Part shown: positions 9,615-18,704 of the stretch, in pieces | Position numbering within the stretch: position 1 is the stretch's first letter | Layout of the letters: every line of letters begins with the position of its first letter | DNA from: Streptomyces mangrovisoli | Lineage (GTDB): Bacteria; Actinomycetota; Actinomycetes; Streptomycetales; Streptomycetaceae | NCBI RefSeq assembly: GCF_000974985.2 | Contig: NZ_LAVA02000095.1 | Location: 1-55,512 of the forward strand | DNA length: 55,512 nucleotides | Direction: 5' to 3' | The notes under the pieces: model-generated | Database searches by the model: none | Seen by the model: only the letters and a program-made list of their open reading frames with translations | What the model was told of the DNA's origin: nothing | Program-made: the position numbers and the translations under genes

Positions 9615-10979
9615 TCACGCCCGGATGATCGCGAGCGCCTCGTCGCGCACCCGCTCCATCGTCTCCGTGTCGCGGGCCTCCGCGTTGAGGCGGAGCAGCG
9701 GTTCGGTGTTGGAGGCGCGGACGTTGAACCACCAGTCGGCCGAGGTGACGGTGAGTCCGTCGAGCTCGTCGAGGGTGACGCCCTCGCGCCCCTCGTAGGC
9801 GGCGCGGATCGCGGCGACGCGGCCCGCCTGGTCGGCGACGGTGGAGTTGATCTCGCCGGAGCCGGCGTAGCGGTCGTACTGGGCGACGAGACCCGACAGC
9901 GGCCCGTCCTGGCCGCCGAGCGCGGCGAGGACGTGCAGGGCGGCGAGCATGCCCGTGTCGGCGTTCCAGAAGTCCTTGAAGTAGTAGTGCGCGGAGTGCT
10001 CGCCGCCGAAGATGGCGCCGCTGCGGGCCATCTCGGCCTTGATGAAGGAGTGGCCGACGCGGGTGCGCACCGGGGTGCCGCCGTGTTCGCGCACCACCTC
10101 GGGGACGGACCAGGAGGTGATCAGGTTGTGGATGACGGTGCCCGTGCCGCCGTTCCTGGCCAGCTCGCGCGCGGCGACCAGGGCGGTGACGGCGGACGGC
10201 GAGACGGGGTCGCCGTTCTCGTCGACGACGAAGCAGCGGTCGGCGTCGCCGTCGAAGGCGATGCCGAGGTCGGCGCCCTCCTGCGGGACCCGCTTCTGGA
10301 GGTCCACGAGGTTGGCCGGGTCGAGCGGGTTGGCCTCGTGGTTGGGGAAGGTGCCGTCCAGCTCGAAGTACATCGGTACGAGGGTCAGCGGCAGGCCGGC
10401 GAAGACGGTGGGGACGGTGTGGCCGCCCATGCCGTTGCCCGCGTCGACGACGACCTTCAGCGGGCGGACGGAGGTCAGGTCGACGAGGGAGCGCAGGTGC
10501 CCGGCGTACTCCTCCAACGTCTCGCGCCGGGTGCGGGTTCCCGGGGTGGCGGCCGGCTCCGGGGCGCCCGATTCCAGCCAGGACTCGACCAGTTCGCGGA
10601 TCTCGTCGAGGCCGGTGTCCTGGCCGACCGGGGCGGCGCCCGCGCGGCACATCTTGATGCCGTTGTACTGCGCCGGGTTGTGCGAGGCCGTGAACATCGC
10701 GCCGGGCAGGCCGAGCGCGCCGGAGGCGTAGTAGAGCTGGTCCGTCGAGCACAGGCCGATCTCGGTGACGTCGACGCCGCGGGCCTGGGCGCCGCGCGCG
10801 AAGGCGCCGGACAGGCCGGGCGAGGAGGGCCGCATGTCGTGCCCGACGACGATCGCGGAGGCGCCGGTGACCTGGGCGAAGGCCGCGCCGAACAGCTCGG
10901 CGAGCGGTTCGTCCCACTGGTCCGGGACCACCCCGCGCACGTCGTACGCCTTCACGATCTGCGACAGATCAGCAGCCAC
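9615..10979 (-). CDS. manB: Phosphomannomutase
   Basis: The 454-residue enzyme converts mannose-6-phosphate to mannose-1-phosphate. It shows the alpha-D-phosphohexomutase domains in order: the phosphoserine loop TASHNP with Ser99, the magnesium loop FDGDADR, the sugar-specificity loop GGEHSAHYYF, and the C-terminal phosphate-binding RASNTEPLLRLN. The GEHSAH loop is typical of enzymes acting on mannose/glucose phosphates. Translation starts at a GTG (10979) preceded by CCAGGAGGG. It supplies the mannose-1-phosphate used by the guanylyltransferase at 23252. It is transcribed in the same direction as the DUF3499 gene upstream, with a 78-base gap. Confidence 0.95.
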   Translation of the reverse strand: MAADLSQIVKAYDVRGVVPDQWDEPLAELFGAAFAQVTGASAIVVGHDMRPSSPGLSGAFARGAQARGVDVTEIGLCSTDQLYYASGALGLPGAMFTASHNPAQYNGIKMCRAGAAPVGQDTGLDEIRELVESWLESGAPEPAATPGTRTRRETLEEYAGHLRSLVDLTSVRPLKVVVDAGNGMGGHTVPTVFAGLPLTLVPMYFELDGTFPNHEANPLDPANLVDLQKRVPQEGADLGIAFDGDADRCFVVDENGDPVSPSAVTALVAARELARNGGTGTVIHNLITSWSVPEVVREHGGTPVRTRVGHSFIKAEMARSGAIFGGEHSAHYYFKDFWNADTGMLAALHVLAALGGQDGPLSGLVAQYDRYAGSGEINSTVADQAGRVAAIRAAYEGREGVTLDELDGLTVTSADWWFNVRASNTEPLLRLNAEARDTETMERVRDEALAIIRA

Positions 10980-11057
10980 GGCTGGCCCTCCTGGAGTTCT
11001 CTGGGTCGCCCCAAAACTACCGGTGCCACCGGAGTGCGCGGGCCAAGGGCCGCCGGC

Positions 11058-11429
11058 TCAGTTGTCCGGCGAGCGCAGCACCCGGAGGTGGCCTCGGCGG
11101 GCGACCTCGCGCGGGTCCGCGGTGCGGCCGCCGCCGGCCTCCGCCGCCCGCTCCTGCGGACGCGCCGCCTCGCGCACGGCGTTGGCCAGCGCTTCGAGGT
11201 CGTCGCCGCTGGGGCGGGCCGGGGCGGAGCCGTCGAGAAGGCGGACGACCTCCCAGCCGCGCGGGGCGGTGAGCCGCTCGGAGTGCTCGGCGCACAGGTC
11301 GTAGCAGTGGGGTTCTGCGTAGGTGGCGAGCGGGCCGAGGACCGCGGTCGAGTCGGCGTAGACGTACGTCAGCGTCGCGACGGCGGGTCGGCCGCAAGCG
11401 GTGCGCGAACAGCGACGTACAGGGCTCAC
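11058..11429 (-). CDS. DUF3499 family protein with zinc-ribbon cysteines
   Basis: I start this at GTG 11429, giving VSPVRRCSRTACGRPAVATLT, the conserved N terminus of this actinobacterial family; an upstream ATG at 11603 would add non-conserved sequence. The 123-residue product has Cys7 and Cys12 near the start and a second pair in HCYDLCAEH, likely a four-cysteine zinc site, then LTAPRGWEVVRL. The C-terminal 50 residues are charged and low in complexity. Function is unknown. The gene is conserved next to manB and the zincin gene in both streptomycetes and mycobacteria. There is no good ribosome site, so the exact start is less certain than the identity. Confidence 0.85.
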   Translation of the reverse strand: MSPVRRCSRTACGRPAVATLTYVYADSTAVLGPLATYAEPHCYDLCAEHSERLTAPRGWEVVRLLDGSAPARPSGDDLEALANAVREAARPQERAAEAGGGRTADPREVARRGHLRVLRSPDN

Positions 11430-11782
11430 GACGTTGGACGGTACCGCACTCTTGAGCGGGCCGCGACGACTCTCCCTCAGGTCACTCCACCGTGTCGGCG
11501 TACGGGACGCCCCTCCGGCCACTTCGGAACCGCCCCGCTGACCTGCGCGGACCGCTGTCGCGGGGTGGTGGGCGACCCTGTGGACGGTCACGGTTCGGTA
11601 CAAACGGCGTCAATTGCCTTGAGTTCGGCGGTCCGGGAGGGATACGGAAACGAGCCCGACCTTGGCCGGAACGGTCAACTCCCGACATGCCGCGCGGAAG
11701 GCACCGCCGGCCGGCCGGACCCGTCGCAGGCGGCGCGTGGGGTCCCCGCACGAGCCCTCGCTGGGATTACGCTTCACCAGTG
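11430..11782. other. Divergent promoter region of DUF3499 and zincin genes
   Basis: No gene is apparent. The region separates the minus-strand DUF3499/manB genes from the plus-strand zincin gene. Near its right end TACGCT (11768-11773) is a plausible -10 element six bases before a GTG at 11780 and nine before the ATG at 11783, which would give a leaderless or almost leaderless transcript. I could not assign a convincing -35 on either strand. Confidence 0.5.
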
Positions 11783-12229
11783 ATGGACAACCCCGTACCG
11801 CCCCGTGCTCACGGCCCCGGGCCCCGTCGCCGTGATCGCCACGGGCGGGGCATGCGGGGGCCGGTCGCGCCCCCGCAGGTACCGCTTGCGGCGAGCCGCG
11901 CCGAGGCGTTCGCGGATCTGGTGCAGGACTCCGTGGAACGTCTGGAGCGGCGCTGGCCGCAGCTCGCGGACATCGATTTCCTGGTCCTGGAGGTGCCGCA
12001 GTTCGGCGCCGAGGAGCGCTGGAACGACGAGGCGGTGCCGCTGGGCGGCACGTTCGCCGCGCGCGAGGGGCACCGGGCGCGGGTGGTGGTCTACCGGCGG
12101 CCGGTGGAGATCCGCACCAAGGGACGCGACGAACGGGCCGCGCTGGTCCACGAGGTCGTCGTCGAACAGGTCGCCGACCTGCTGGGACTCACCCCCGAGA
12201 CGGTCGACCCGCGCTACGGCGAGGACTGA
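11783..12229 (+). CDS. Zincin-like metallopeptidase family protein with altered active site
   Basis: The 148-residue protein matches the small 'possible zincin' family (DUF1025 type): RAEAFADLVQDSVERLERRWPQ, then DFLVLEVPQ, the VVVYRRPVEIR strand and a C-terminal helix. In the family this helix normally carries HExxH; here it reads LVHEVVVEQVADLLG, so the first His and the Glu are kept but the second His is replaced by Val-Glu. It may bind metal differently or be non-catalytic. The ATG at 11783 is the likely start (a GTG three bases upstream is possible). The position between DUF3499 and the DUF5719/whiB region is conserved across actinobacteria. Confidence 0.85.
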   Translation: MDNPVPPRAHGPGPRRRDRHGRGMRGPVAPPQVPLAASRAEAFADLVQDSVERLERRWPQLADIDFLVLEVPQFGAEERWNDEAVPLGGTFAAREGHRARVVVYRRPVEIRTKGRDERAALVHEVVVEQVADLLGLTPETVDPRYGED

Positions 12230-12290
12230 CGGCCGGCCGACGCCCGCACGGGGCAGGGGCGGGGGCGGGGCACCCGAGGCGCCCCGCCGC

Positions 12291-13823
12291 TCACTTCTGA
12301 AGCACCGACAGATCCTGGTCCGCCTGCGGCACCGCCACCGTGCCGCGGTCGTCCGGGAGGGTCTGCACGGTGAAGCCGGGCACGCCGTCCTCGGTCGCCG
12401 AGAGCGTCCGGGCGCCGTACACGGGACCGCCCGAGACCGTCTCGACCGTCAGGGCGTACGTCCCCTTCACGCCGCTCGGGACGGGCGCCTCGACGTCCTG
12501 GGTGGTGCCGGCCTTGATCGTGTACGTCTTCGAGACGGCCTTGCCGCCCTCGCTGCCCGCGGACGCCGTCACCTTGACGGTCGCGGTGGCCGTGGGCGCG
12601 GTCAGGGACAGCGTGCTGCCCTTGGCGCTGTTGTCGGCGGACGTCGCGCGCGTGCCGACCGGGGCCGTCGCCGGGATGAACGCCGACTCCTGCTTGCCCT
12701 CCTTGCCGCGCACCACGCGCAGGGCGGCGACCACCGGCACCGAGCTGTCGCTGGGCGTGAGGATCAGGGAGCCGGCCTCGCCGCGCGTGACGTCGCCCAG
12801 GTCGACCGCGGTGGTGTCCCCCGACTTCACGTGCAGCGTCTCGTGTCCGGCCGGGGTGATCTTCCCGTCGGGCGAGGCGAGCTTGACGGTGAGGTCGGCG
12901 TCGGCGTCGCCCGGCGTGAAGACGATCAGGCGCACCGAGGTGGCGTCCTTGGGGATGCCGGGCAGGACGAGGCTGCCGGCCGGGTCGGTCGAGGCGGACA
13001 GCCAGTCGCCGCCGGTCTTGTCGTCCAGCGCCTGCACGGCGGCGGCGACCCGGCCGCTGCGGACGGTGACGTGCACGGTCAGGTCGGTCTGCCGCCCGTC
13101 GGTGAGCGTGGACAGCAGGACCGGCTTCGTGGAGTGCGGGGCCACCGTGATGCCCTCGCCCAGCGTGGACTTGAGGGCGCCGTCCTTGCCGTAGAGCTCG
13201 ATGTCGACGACCGCGGCGGAGTCGTCCGGGTTGGTGAGGTGCACGTAGTCGGTGCGGTCCGCGGACGTGCTGGCGCCGGGGAACCAGAACTCGGTGTCGG
13301 CGCTGGAGCAGGTGACGCCCTGGAGGCCGCGGCCGGTGCCCGCGGCGACCTCGGTGGTCTCCTGCACGGTCCAGCCGGGCGCGAACTTGCCGTCTGCGGT
13401 GCCGATCAGGGCGGGCGAGTCGCCACCGCTGGCGTCGCCGGTGGCCGGCGTGCCGGGCTCCTTGGGGGTCACCACGGCCTTCGCGGTCTTCGACTTGCCG
13501 CTCTTGCCGCTCTTGCTGCTCGACGCGCTCGGCGTGGCCGTGTCGGCCGACCCGTCGTCCGACTGGACGTCGGCGGCCTGGAGCTGGGCCTTGCCACTGG
13601 AGTCGGTGCCCTCGGTGACGGGCGTGAACGACGTGTACGACGTCTCGGCGATGTCGGAGATGCTGGGCGAGGGGCACAGCAGGCTCGTGCGCTCGACGGG
13701 CAGTTGCGCGGCCGCCTTCGCGGTGGCGGCGCCCGACGCGTCCGGGCTGTCGACGGCCGCGAACCCGGTGACGGCGGCGAGCGCGGCGACTCCGGCGATC
13801 AGGGACAGGGTGGTGCGGTTCAC
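12291..13823 (-). CDS. Secreted DUF5719 family protein
   Basis: The 510-residue product begins with a signal sequence (MNRTTLSLIAGVAALAAVTGFAAV), has a Ser/Lys-rich linker (about 95-125) and then repeated beta-rich segments such as FWFPGASTSADRTDYVHLTNPDD and WLSASTDPAGSLVLPGIPK. It lacks a sorting signal or C-terminal membrane helix, so it is probably exported and loosely associated with the envelope. Function is unknown. The GTG start (13823) overlaps the stop of the upstream glycosyltransferase gene by four bases (GTGA), indicating translational coupling, and the pair is conserved; a joint role in surface glycan assembly is inference. Confidence 0.85.
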   Translation of the reverse strand: MNRTTLSLIAGVAALAAVTGFAAVDSPDASGAATAKAAAQLPVERTSLLCPSPSISDIAETSYTSFTPVTEGTDSSGKAQLQAADVQSDDGSADTATPSASSSKSGKSGKSKTAKAVVTPKEPGTPATGDASGGDSPALIGTADGKFAPGWTVQETTEVAAGTGRGLQGVTCSSADTEFWFPGASTSADRTDYVHLTNPDDSAAVVDIELYGKDGALKSTLGEGITVAPHSTKPVLLSTLTDGRQTDLTVHVTVRSGRVAAAVQALDDKTGGDWLSASTDPAGSLVLPGIPKDATSVRLIVFTPGDADADLTVKLASPDGKITPAGHETLHVKSGDTTAVDLGDVTRGEAGSLILTPSDSSVPVVAALRVVRGKEGKQESAFIPATAPVGTRATSADNSAKGSTLSLTAPTATATVKVTASAGSEGGKAVSKTYTIKAGTTQDVEAPVPSGVKGTYALTVETVSGGPVYGARTLSATEDGVPGFTVQTLPDDRGTVAVPQADQDLSVLQK

Positions 13824-16800
13824 TGCTGGCTCCCGTCGGGGCGCTCATTGCCGTGGGGGTGGGGCCGCGTCGGGTCGTAGGTCCCGTCGTAGCCCTGCGG
13901 GTCGTAGCCCTGGCCGTCGTAGTCCTGCTGGTCGTAGCCCTGCTGGTAGGCCTGGTCGTAGCCCTGCTGGTCGTACCCGCCCGCCTGCTGGGGGGCGCCG
14001 TAGCCGTAGGGGTCGTACTGGCCGCCGCCCTGGTACGGGTCCGCCGGGTAGCCCTGGCCGTAGCCGTCGGCCGCCGGGTACTGCTGCTGCTGGGCGGCGT
14101 CCGGGTACTGCTGCTGCTCGCCGTAGCCGTACTCGGCGGTCGCGTAGCTCGCCTGGTCCCAGTCCGCGTAGGACTGCTGGTGCGGTACGGCGGCGGGTGC
14201 GTCCGGGGCGGCGTCGCCGTCGCCCTGTCCGGCGGGGGAGAACGCGTCGAACTCCCCGGGCTCCTCGGACCCGTCGTGCTGCTCGGGCCGGCCCTGGCGC
14301 ACGTACTCGTCGTACTCGTCGAAGGCGTCGGTCGCGGCGCCCTCGCCGCTCTCGTCGTACTCGCCGGCCGCGGCCTCCGCCTCGGCCTCCGCCTGGGCGC
14401 GCAGCCGGCGGGCGCGGCGGCCCTCGCCCTCCACGGGCTCGGCGGGCACGTACTCCTCCTCGGGCAGGTCGTCGTCGACCTCGCGGCGGCGGCCCGGCAG
14501 GGCCAGCACCACCAGGACGGCGGCGAGCGCGCCCTGCGCCCAGTGCCACGCGGTGTGGGTGATCGGGGCGTCGTAGGTCACGTCGAGCCTGCCGCCCGCG
14601 GCGGGCAGCTCGAAGCCCTGGGCCCAGCCGTCGACGGTGGTGCGGGTGAGCGGCTTGCCGTCCAGGGTCGCCGTCCAGCCCTCGGCGGCGCTGTCGGCGA
14701 GGCGCAGCACGCGCCCGTCGGAGCCGGTCGGGATGGTGGTGTGGATCTCCACGGGCCCGGCGGCGACGGACTGCGCGGCACCCGAGCCGGAGGCGGGGAC
14801 GATGGTGGCGCGGGAGACCTGCTGGTCCACGCGCCACAGGGCGCTGCCGTCCTGCTGGCTGAGCCGGGACAGGCCGGGGGTGGCGTCCAGGACGCGGCTG
14901 ACCTCGCGGGGCGCGCCCTTGTGGACGAGGACGTAGCGCACGGCGAAGCCGCCGAGTTCGTCGGCCTGGTCGGCGCCGGAGCCGGCGACGAGGTTGGCGA
15001 CGACCTTGTCGAGCCTGCTGTTCTCGCCCTCCTCGGCGGTCAGTTCGGCGTCGCCCATGCGCGCGCCGGAGCCGCGGACGAGGGTGTAGCGCACGTGCGC
15101 GGCGGAGTCGCTGTCGAGGATCAGGGTGCGGGCCCGGTCGGCGGTGTCGCTCTCCTCGGCGACGAAGGCGGGCACCTGGGACGGGTCCTGGCGCTCCACC
15201 GGGCCGTCGGCGCCGCGGATCATCCAGCCGGCGGCGAGGAGCAGCGGGCCCGCCAGGGACGCGAAGGCGACGAGGGCGGCGACCGGCTGACGCCAGCCGA
15301 AGCTCTGTTCGGCGACGCGCGAGCGGGCGCCGTCGGCGCCGACCGTGGCGGCGGTGAGCAGGGCGATGCCGTAGCCGAGGGTGGCCGGTCCGGCCCAGGT
15401 GGAGTCGTTGGCCAGGACCGCGAAGACGAGTGCGACCAGGGCTGCCGCCCACGCGGCGCGGATCGTCGTCTGGCGCTCGGAGCGCAGCAGCGCGGCCAGG
15501 GCGGCGAGCACGATGCCGATGAGCATCAGGCCGTTGAGCGTGCCGGGCCCGCCGGGGCTCGCGCCGAGCAGGTCGAGCGCGGAGGCGGCCGAGGCGCCGT
15601 AGGCGAGCCCGTCCTCCTTGAAGAAGCCGGTCGGCAGCAGGGTGAGCGACCAGGGCGCGAGGACCAGCAGCGGGGTGCCCAGCTGGACCAGCAGGCGCAG
15701 GCCGTAGGCGACGATCTCGCCGCGCCGGACCACGAGGACGGCGAGGCCGAGGACCAGCGCCAGCGGCCACACGATGGGCGTGAAGGCAGTGGTGATCGTC
15801 AGCAGCAGGGCGTAGGCCCAGGTGGCGCGCCAGCTGCCGCGGGCGCCGGAGGCGTTGGCCAGGCCGCCGGCGGCGACCCCCGCGCGCACGATGAGCGGCA
15901 GCAGGACGGCGAGGACCGCCGTGCCGAGCCGGCCGCCGGCGAGGGCGCCGGTCACGGCGGGCAGGAAGGCGTAGGCGACGGCCGCCCACGCGCGCAGCAG
16001 CCGGGACTCGACGAGCGGGCGGGAGGCGAAGTAGGCGGTGAAGCCGGCCAGCGGCACCGAGCCGACCAGCAGCACGGTGACGGCGAGCCCGGTCGAGCCC
16101 AGCAGCGCGGACGACAGCATCGCCACGATGGCGAGGTAGGGCGGCGCCGAGGGGGTGCCGCCGGTGCCCACCGTGTGCCACGCGTCGAGGTAGCGCGACC
16201 ACAGTTCGGAGGAGGAACCGGGGGCGGGCAGCAGGGCGCCGCCGGCCAGCGCGCCGCCGCCGAGGAGCTGCCGGCAGGCGGCGAGCGAGACGAGCAGCAG
16301 CACCAGGAACAGCACCGGCCCCGGCTTGCGGGCGATGCGCTTGAGGCGGGCGAACTGCTCGATCTCCATGAAGTCGGCGTCGTCGCCGCCGGGGCCCGAC
16401 TCGACCGCGCCGCCGTGCCGTCCGGCCGCGCCGATCTCGGGGTCGGAGCTGCTGAGGAAGTTGCCCGCGGCCTGTTCGACGGTGGCCCGGACGGTCGCGC
16501 CGGGCGGCGGGAACAGCGGCCGCATCTCGGTCTTGTCGATCTGCGGGCGGCCCCGCCTGCGCCGCGCGGCGATGATCCGCTCGGGCCGCAGCAGGGTGGA
16601 GAGGAGGCCGCGGATCTCGTCGACGGCCTGTCCGGGGACCTTGCCGACGAGGTTGGCGAGGGTGCGCACCACGGTGCCGAGGACGAGGCGCAGCAGCACC
16701 CACGGCAGGACGGCGGTGCGGGAGTTGGCGAGCAGCGTGTAGGCGGCGCCGGCCTTGTCGACCTTGTGCGGGGAGGCGACGCTGCGGCCGACGCAGTCGA

Positions 16801-17659
16801 CGGTGCGGCGCTCGCGGGAGGCGGCCTCAGCGTGCCGTACGACCGCCTCGGGGGCGATGAGGACGCGGAAGCCGGCGCTGGTGGCGCGCCAGCACAGGTC
16901 GACGTCGTCGCGCATGAGGGGCAGCCTGCGGTCGAAGCCGCCGAGCTCCTCGAAGACGTCGCGGCGGATCAGCATGCCCGCGCTGGACACGGACAGCACG
17001 GCCCGCACGTGGTCGTGCTGTCCCTGGTCCTGTTCGCGGCGGTCCAGGCCGGTCCAGCGGCGGCCGGAGTGGGCGATGGTGACGCCGACCTCGAGGAGCT
17101 GGCGGCGGTCGTACCAGCCACGCAGCTTGGGTCCCACGACGGCGACGTCGTCGCGGCCGAGGTCCATCTCGGTCTCGACGACGCGCAGCAGCTGGGCCAG
17201 CGCGTCCGGTTCGGGGGCGCAGTCGTCGTGGAGCAGCCACAGCCACTGGACGGGCTCGCCGTGCGGGAGTTCCGGCATGTCGTAGGCGTCGTCGCGCCAG
17301 CTGCGGGTGGCGGGGTCCCAGCCGCTGGGACGCCTCAGGTACGGCAGGTCGTCCGGGGTGAGGACGGGGGCCGTGCGGACGGCCTCCTCGACGGCCTGGC
17401 CGAAGCCGGTACGGCGGGCGAGGTGCACCACCTGGTCGGCACCGAGCGCGTCGGTGACCAGCTGGGCCGAGGCGTCCGCGCTGCCGGTGTCGGCCGCGAC
17501 GGCGAACTGGACGGGCCGCTCCTGGCCGAGCAGCCCGGCGAGCGCGTCGGGCAGCCAGCGGGCGCCGTCATGGGAGACGAGCACCGCGGTGACCACGTGG
17601 CGCGGGAACTCAGGTGTGGCGGCCGCGTCTTGGGCTGCCGTATGGCTGTGCACGGACAT
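13820..17659 (-). CDS. Large membrane glycosyltransferase, family 2 domain fused to polytopic and low-complexity regions
   Basis: This 1279-residue protein starts with a GT2 domain (about 20-310): VVTAVLVSHDGARWLPDAL, the LLHDDCAPEPDAL acidic loop and DVDLCWRATSAGFRVLIAPE. A cytoplasmic linker follows, then a dozen or so membrane helices (about 440-870), an outside-facing domain (about 880-1060, with GWTATLDGKPLTR) and a last helix. The final 200 residues are acidic and then Tyr/Gln/Gly-rich with many GYDQQ-like units. The layout suggests a lipid-linked sugar transferase for the cell surface; donor and acceptor are unknown. ATG start at 17659. It is coupled to the DUF5719 gene downstream. The Tyr/Gln tail resembles disordered tails of streptomycete envelope proteins. 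Confidence 0.85.
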   Translation of the reverse strand: MSVHSHTAAQDAAATPEFPRHVVTAVLVSHDGARWLPDALAGLLGQERPVQFAVAADTGSADASAQLVTDALGADQVVHLARRTGFGQAVEEAVRTAPVLTPDDLPYLRRPSGWDPATRSWRDDAYDMPELPHGEPVQWLWLLHDDCAPEPDALAQLLRVVETEMDLGRDDVAVVGPKLRGWYDRRQLLEVGVTIAHSGRRWTGLDRREQDQGQHDHVRAVLSVSSAGMLIRRDVFEELGGFDRRLPLMRDDVDLCWRATSAGFRVLIAPEAVVRHAEAASRERRTVDCVGRSVASPHKVDKAGAAYTLLANSRTAVLPWVLLRLVLGTVVRTLANLVGKVPGQAVDEIRGLLSTLLRPERIIAARRRRGRPQIDKTEMRPLFPPPGATVRATVEQAAGNFLSSSDPEIGAAGRHGGAVESGPGGDDADFMEIEQFARLKRIARKPGPVLFLVLLLVSLAACRQLLGGGALAGGALLPAPGSSSELWSRYLDAWHTVGTGGTPSAPPYLAIVAMLSSALLGSTGLAVTVLLVGSVPLAGFTAYFASRPLVESRLLRAWAAVAYAFLPAVTGALAGGRLGTAVLAVLLPLIVRAGVAAGGLANASGARGSWRATWAYALLLTITTAFTPIVWPLALVLGLAVLVVRRGEIVAYGLRLLVQLGTPLLVLAPWSLTLLPTGFFKEDGLAYGASAASALDLLGASPGGPGTLNGLMLIGIVLAALAALLRSERQTTIRAAWAAALVALVFAVLANDSTWAGPATLGYGIALLTAATVGADGARSRVAEQSFGWRQPVAALVAFASLAGPLLLAAGWMIRGADGPVERQDPSQVPAFVAEESDTADRARTLILDSDSAAHVRYTLVRGSGARMGDAELTAEEGENSRLDKVVANLVAGSGADQADELGGFAVRYVLVHKGAPREVSRVLDATPGLSRLSQQDGSALWRVDQQVSRATIVPASGSGAAQSVAAGPVEIHTTIPTGSDGRVLRLADSAAEGWTATLDGKPLTRTTVDGWAQGFELPAAGGRLDVTYDAPITHTAWHWAQGALAAVLVVLALPGRRREVDDDLPEEEYVPAEPVEGEGRRARRLRAQAEAEAEAAAGEYDESGEGAATDAFDEYDEYVRQGRPEQHDGSEEPGEFDAFSPAGQGDGDAAPDAPAAVPHQQSYADWDQASYATAEYGYGEQQQYPDAAQQQQYPAADGYGQGYPADPYQGGGQYDPYGYGAPQQAGGYDQQGYDQAYQQGYDQQDYDGQGYDPQGYDGTYDPTRPHPHGNERPDGSQQ

Positions 17660-17962
17660 CGAGGTACGGGCCCCGGTTCGATGGACTGCGGTGGACGCCT
17701 GTGCCCGTGGGGGGCAGCGGGGCGTCTCGGACGAGCGCCCACACTATCGGCTGGGCAGCACAGCGGCCCGCCGCCTGTGGACAACCCACGGGCGACGGGC
17801 CGTTCGCGCTGGAAATGCCGGGAATTGCAGGGACATCGCGGGCGGCCGGACCGGGTGGTCACCGGGGGCCGCCGGACCGGGTGGTCACCGGCCGCCGGAC
17901 CGGTCGCGGGGGTACGCGCGCGTGGTCGAGGGACGCGCGTGCCCGCGGGAGCGGCAAGGGTG
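17660..17962. other. Gap between whiB and glycosyltransferase genes, with short tandem repeat
   Basis: No gene is visible. The stretch contains two 21-bp copies at 17845-17865 and 17871-17891 (period 26) centred on GGGTGGTCACCGG, with a partial third copy from about 17894. The inner GGTGACC/GGTGGTCACC character makes each copy partly palindromic. It may act as the whiB terminator region. Confidence 0.6.
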
Positions 17963-18226
17963 TCAGACCGCGGCCTTCTTCAGGCGGCGGCGCTCGCGCT
18001 CGGACAGACCGCCCCAGATGCCGAAGCGCTCGTCGTGGGCGAGGGCGTACTCGAGGCACTCGGAGCGGACCTCACAGGCGAGGCAGACCTTCTTGGCCTC
18101 GCGCGTGGAACCGCCCTTTTCGGGGAAGAAGGACTCGGGGTCGGTCTGGGCGCACAGCGCGCGCTCCTGCCAGCCGAGCTCCTCGTCCGCGTCGTCGACC
18201 AGCAGTTGCTGCACCAGCTCGGTCAT
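17963..18226 (-). CDS. whiB: Sporulation regulator WhiB
   Basis: The 87-residue product is nearly identical, as far as I recall it, to Streptomyces coelicolor WhiB, which with WhiA switches on septation genes in aerial hyphae. The iron-sulfur cluster ligands are Cys25, Cys48, Cys51 and Cys57; the GIWGG turn is at 69-73 and the C-terminal basic helix SERERRRLKKAAV binds DNA. The sequence starts MTELVQQLLVDDADEELGW, which fixes the ATG at 18226. The gene is monocistronic here, divergent from the cysteine dioxygenase leader. A promoter with close to consensus hexamers lies upstream at 18300-18329, and WhiB is known to be developmentally controlled in the genus. Confidence 0.97.
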   Translation of the reverse strand: MTELVQQLLVDDADEELGWQERALCAQTDPESFFPEKGGSTREAKKVCLACEVRSECLEYALAHDERFGIWGGLSERERRRLKKAAV

Positions 18227-18299
18227 GTGCGCCCCTCGTCTGTCTTTCGCGTCCCCGTGATCCAGCCGTTATCGATTCCGGCTGAACGACACGAGTGAA

Positions 18300-18329
18300 A
18301 TTACAAGTGTGCTGCTCCGGGCGAGTCAA
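18300..18329 (-). promoter_or_regulatory. Probable vegetative promoter of whiB
   Basis: Read on the minus strand, TTGACT (18324-18329) and TGTAAT (18300-18305) are 18 bases apart, a good HrdB-type promoter. This would start transcription about 65-70 bases before the whiB ATG. Just downstream, an imperfect palindrome with outer arms ACAC and GTGT overlaps the -10 region and could bind a regulator such as BldD, which is known to repress whiB in S. coelicolor; the match to that site is not strong. Confidence 0.6.
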
Positions 18330-18668
18330 GCCGAGATCTGCTATTGGGTCCCTTATTCACTCTGCGGAACCAAGGCCATGCGGAAAGTGTTCAAATCGCC
18401 ATAAACCTTGACATGCAGACGGGACCCCGAGGGGCCGCCACCCCCGCCCGAAGCCTTGTACGGAGAAGGACGCCCATCAGTTCGATCTCGTTCCGATCGA
18501 GTGCCACGCGCGCGCCGGGGCAAACCGGATCACGTTCGGATCACGAGATGCCAACGGGGCTTGCGCGCCCGGTTGTGCGCCATGTGTCCGGCCCGGCGAG
18601 AGAACAAACCTTTCGCCTCCGAGGTGAACCGGATGAGGTGAAACATGTCCCACATAACGGGCGTCGAG

Positions 18669-18697
18669 TTGACACGTCACGTGTGAGCCGCTGTCCT
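18669..18697 (+). promoter_or_regulatory. Promoter of the poly-cysteine leader, with embedded palindrome
   Basis: TTGACA (18669-18674) and TGTCCT (18692-18697) are separated by 17 bases, and the leader ATG at 18705 lies seven bases after the -10 element, so the transcript should begin at or next to the A of ATG. The -10 is imperfect at its second base. A 13-base palindrome, ACACGTCACGTGT (18672-18684), overlaps the -35 and spacer and is a candidate operator. Confidence 0.6.
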
Positions 18698-18704
18698 TGT
18701 GGGC

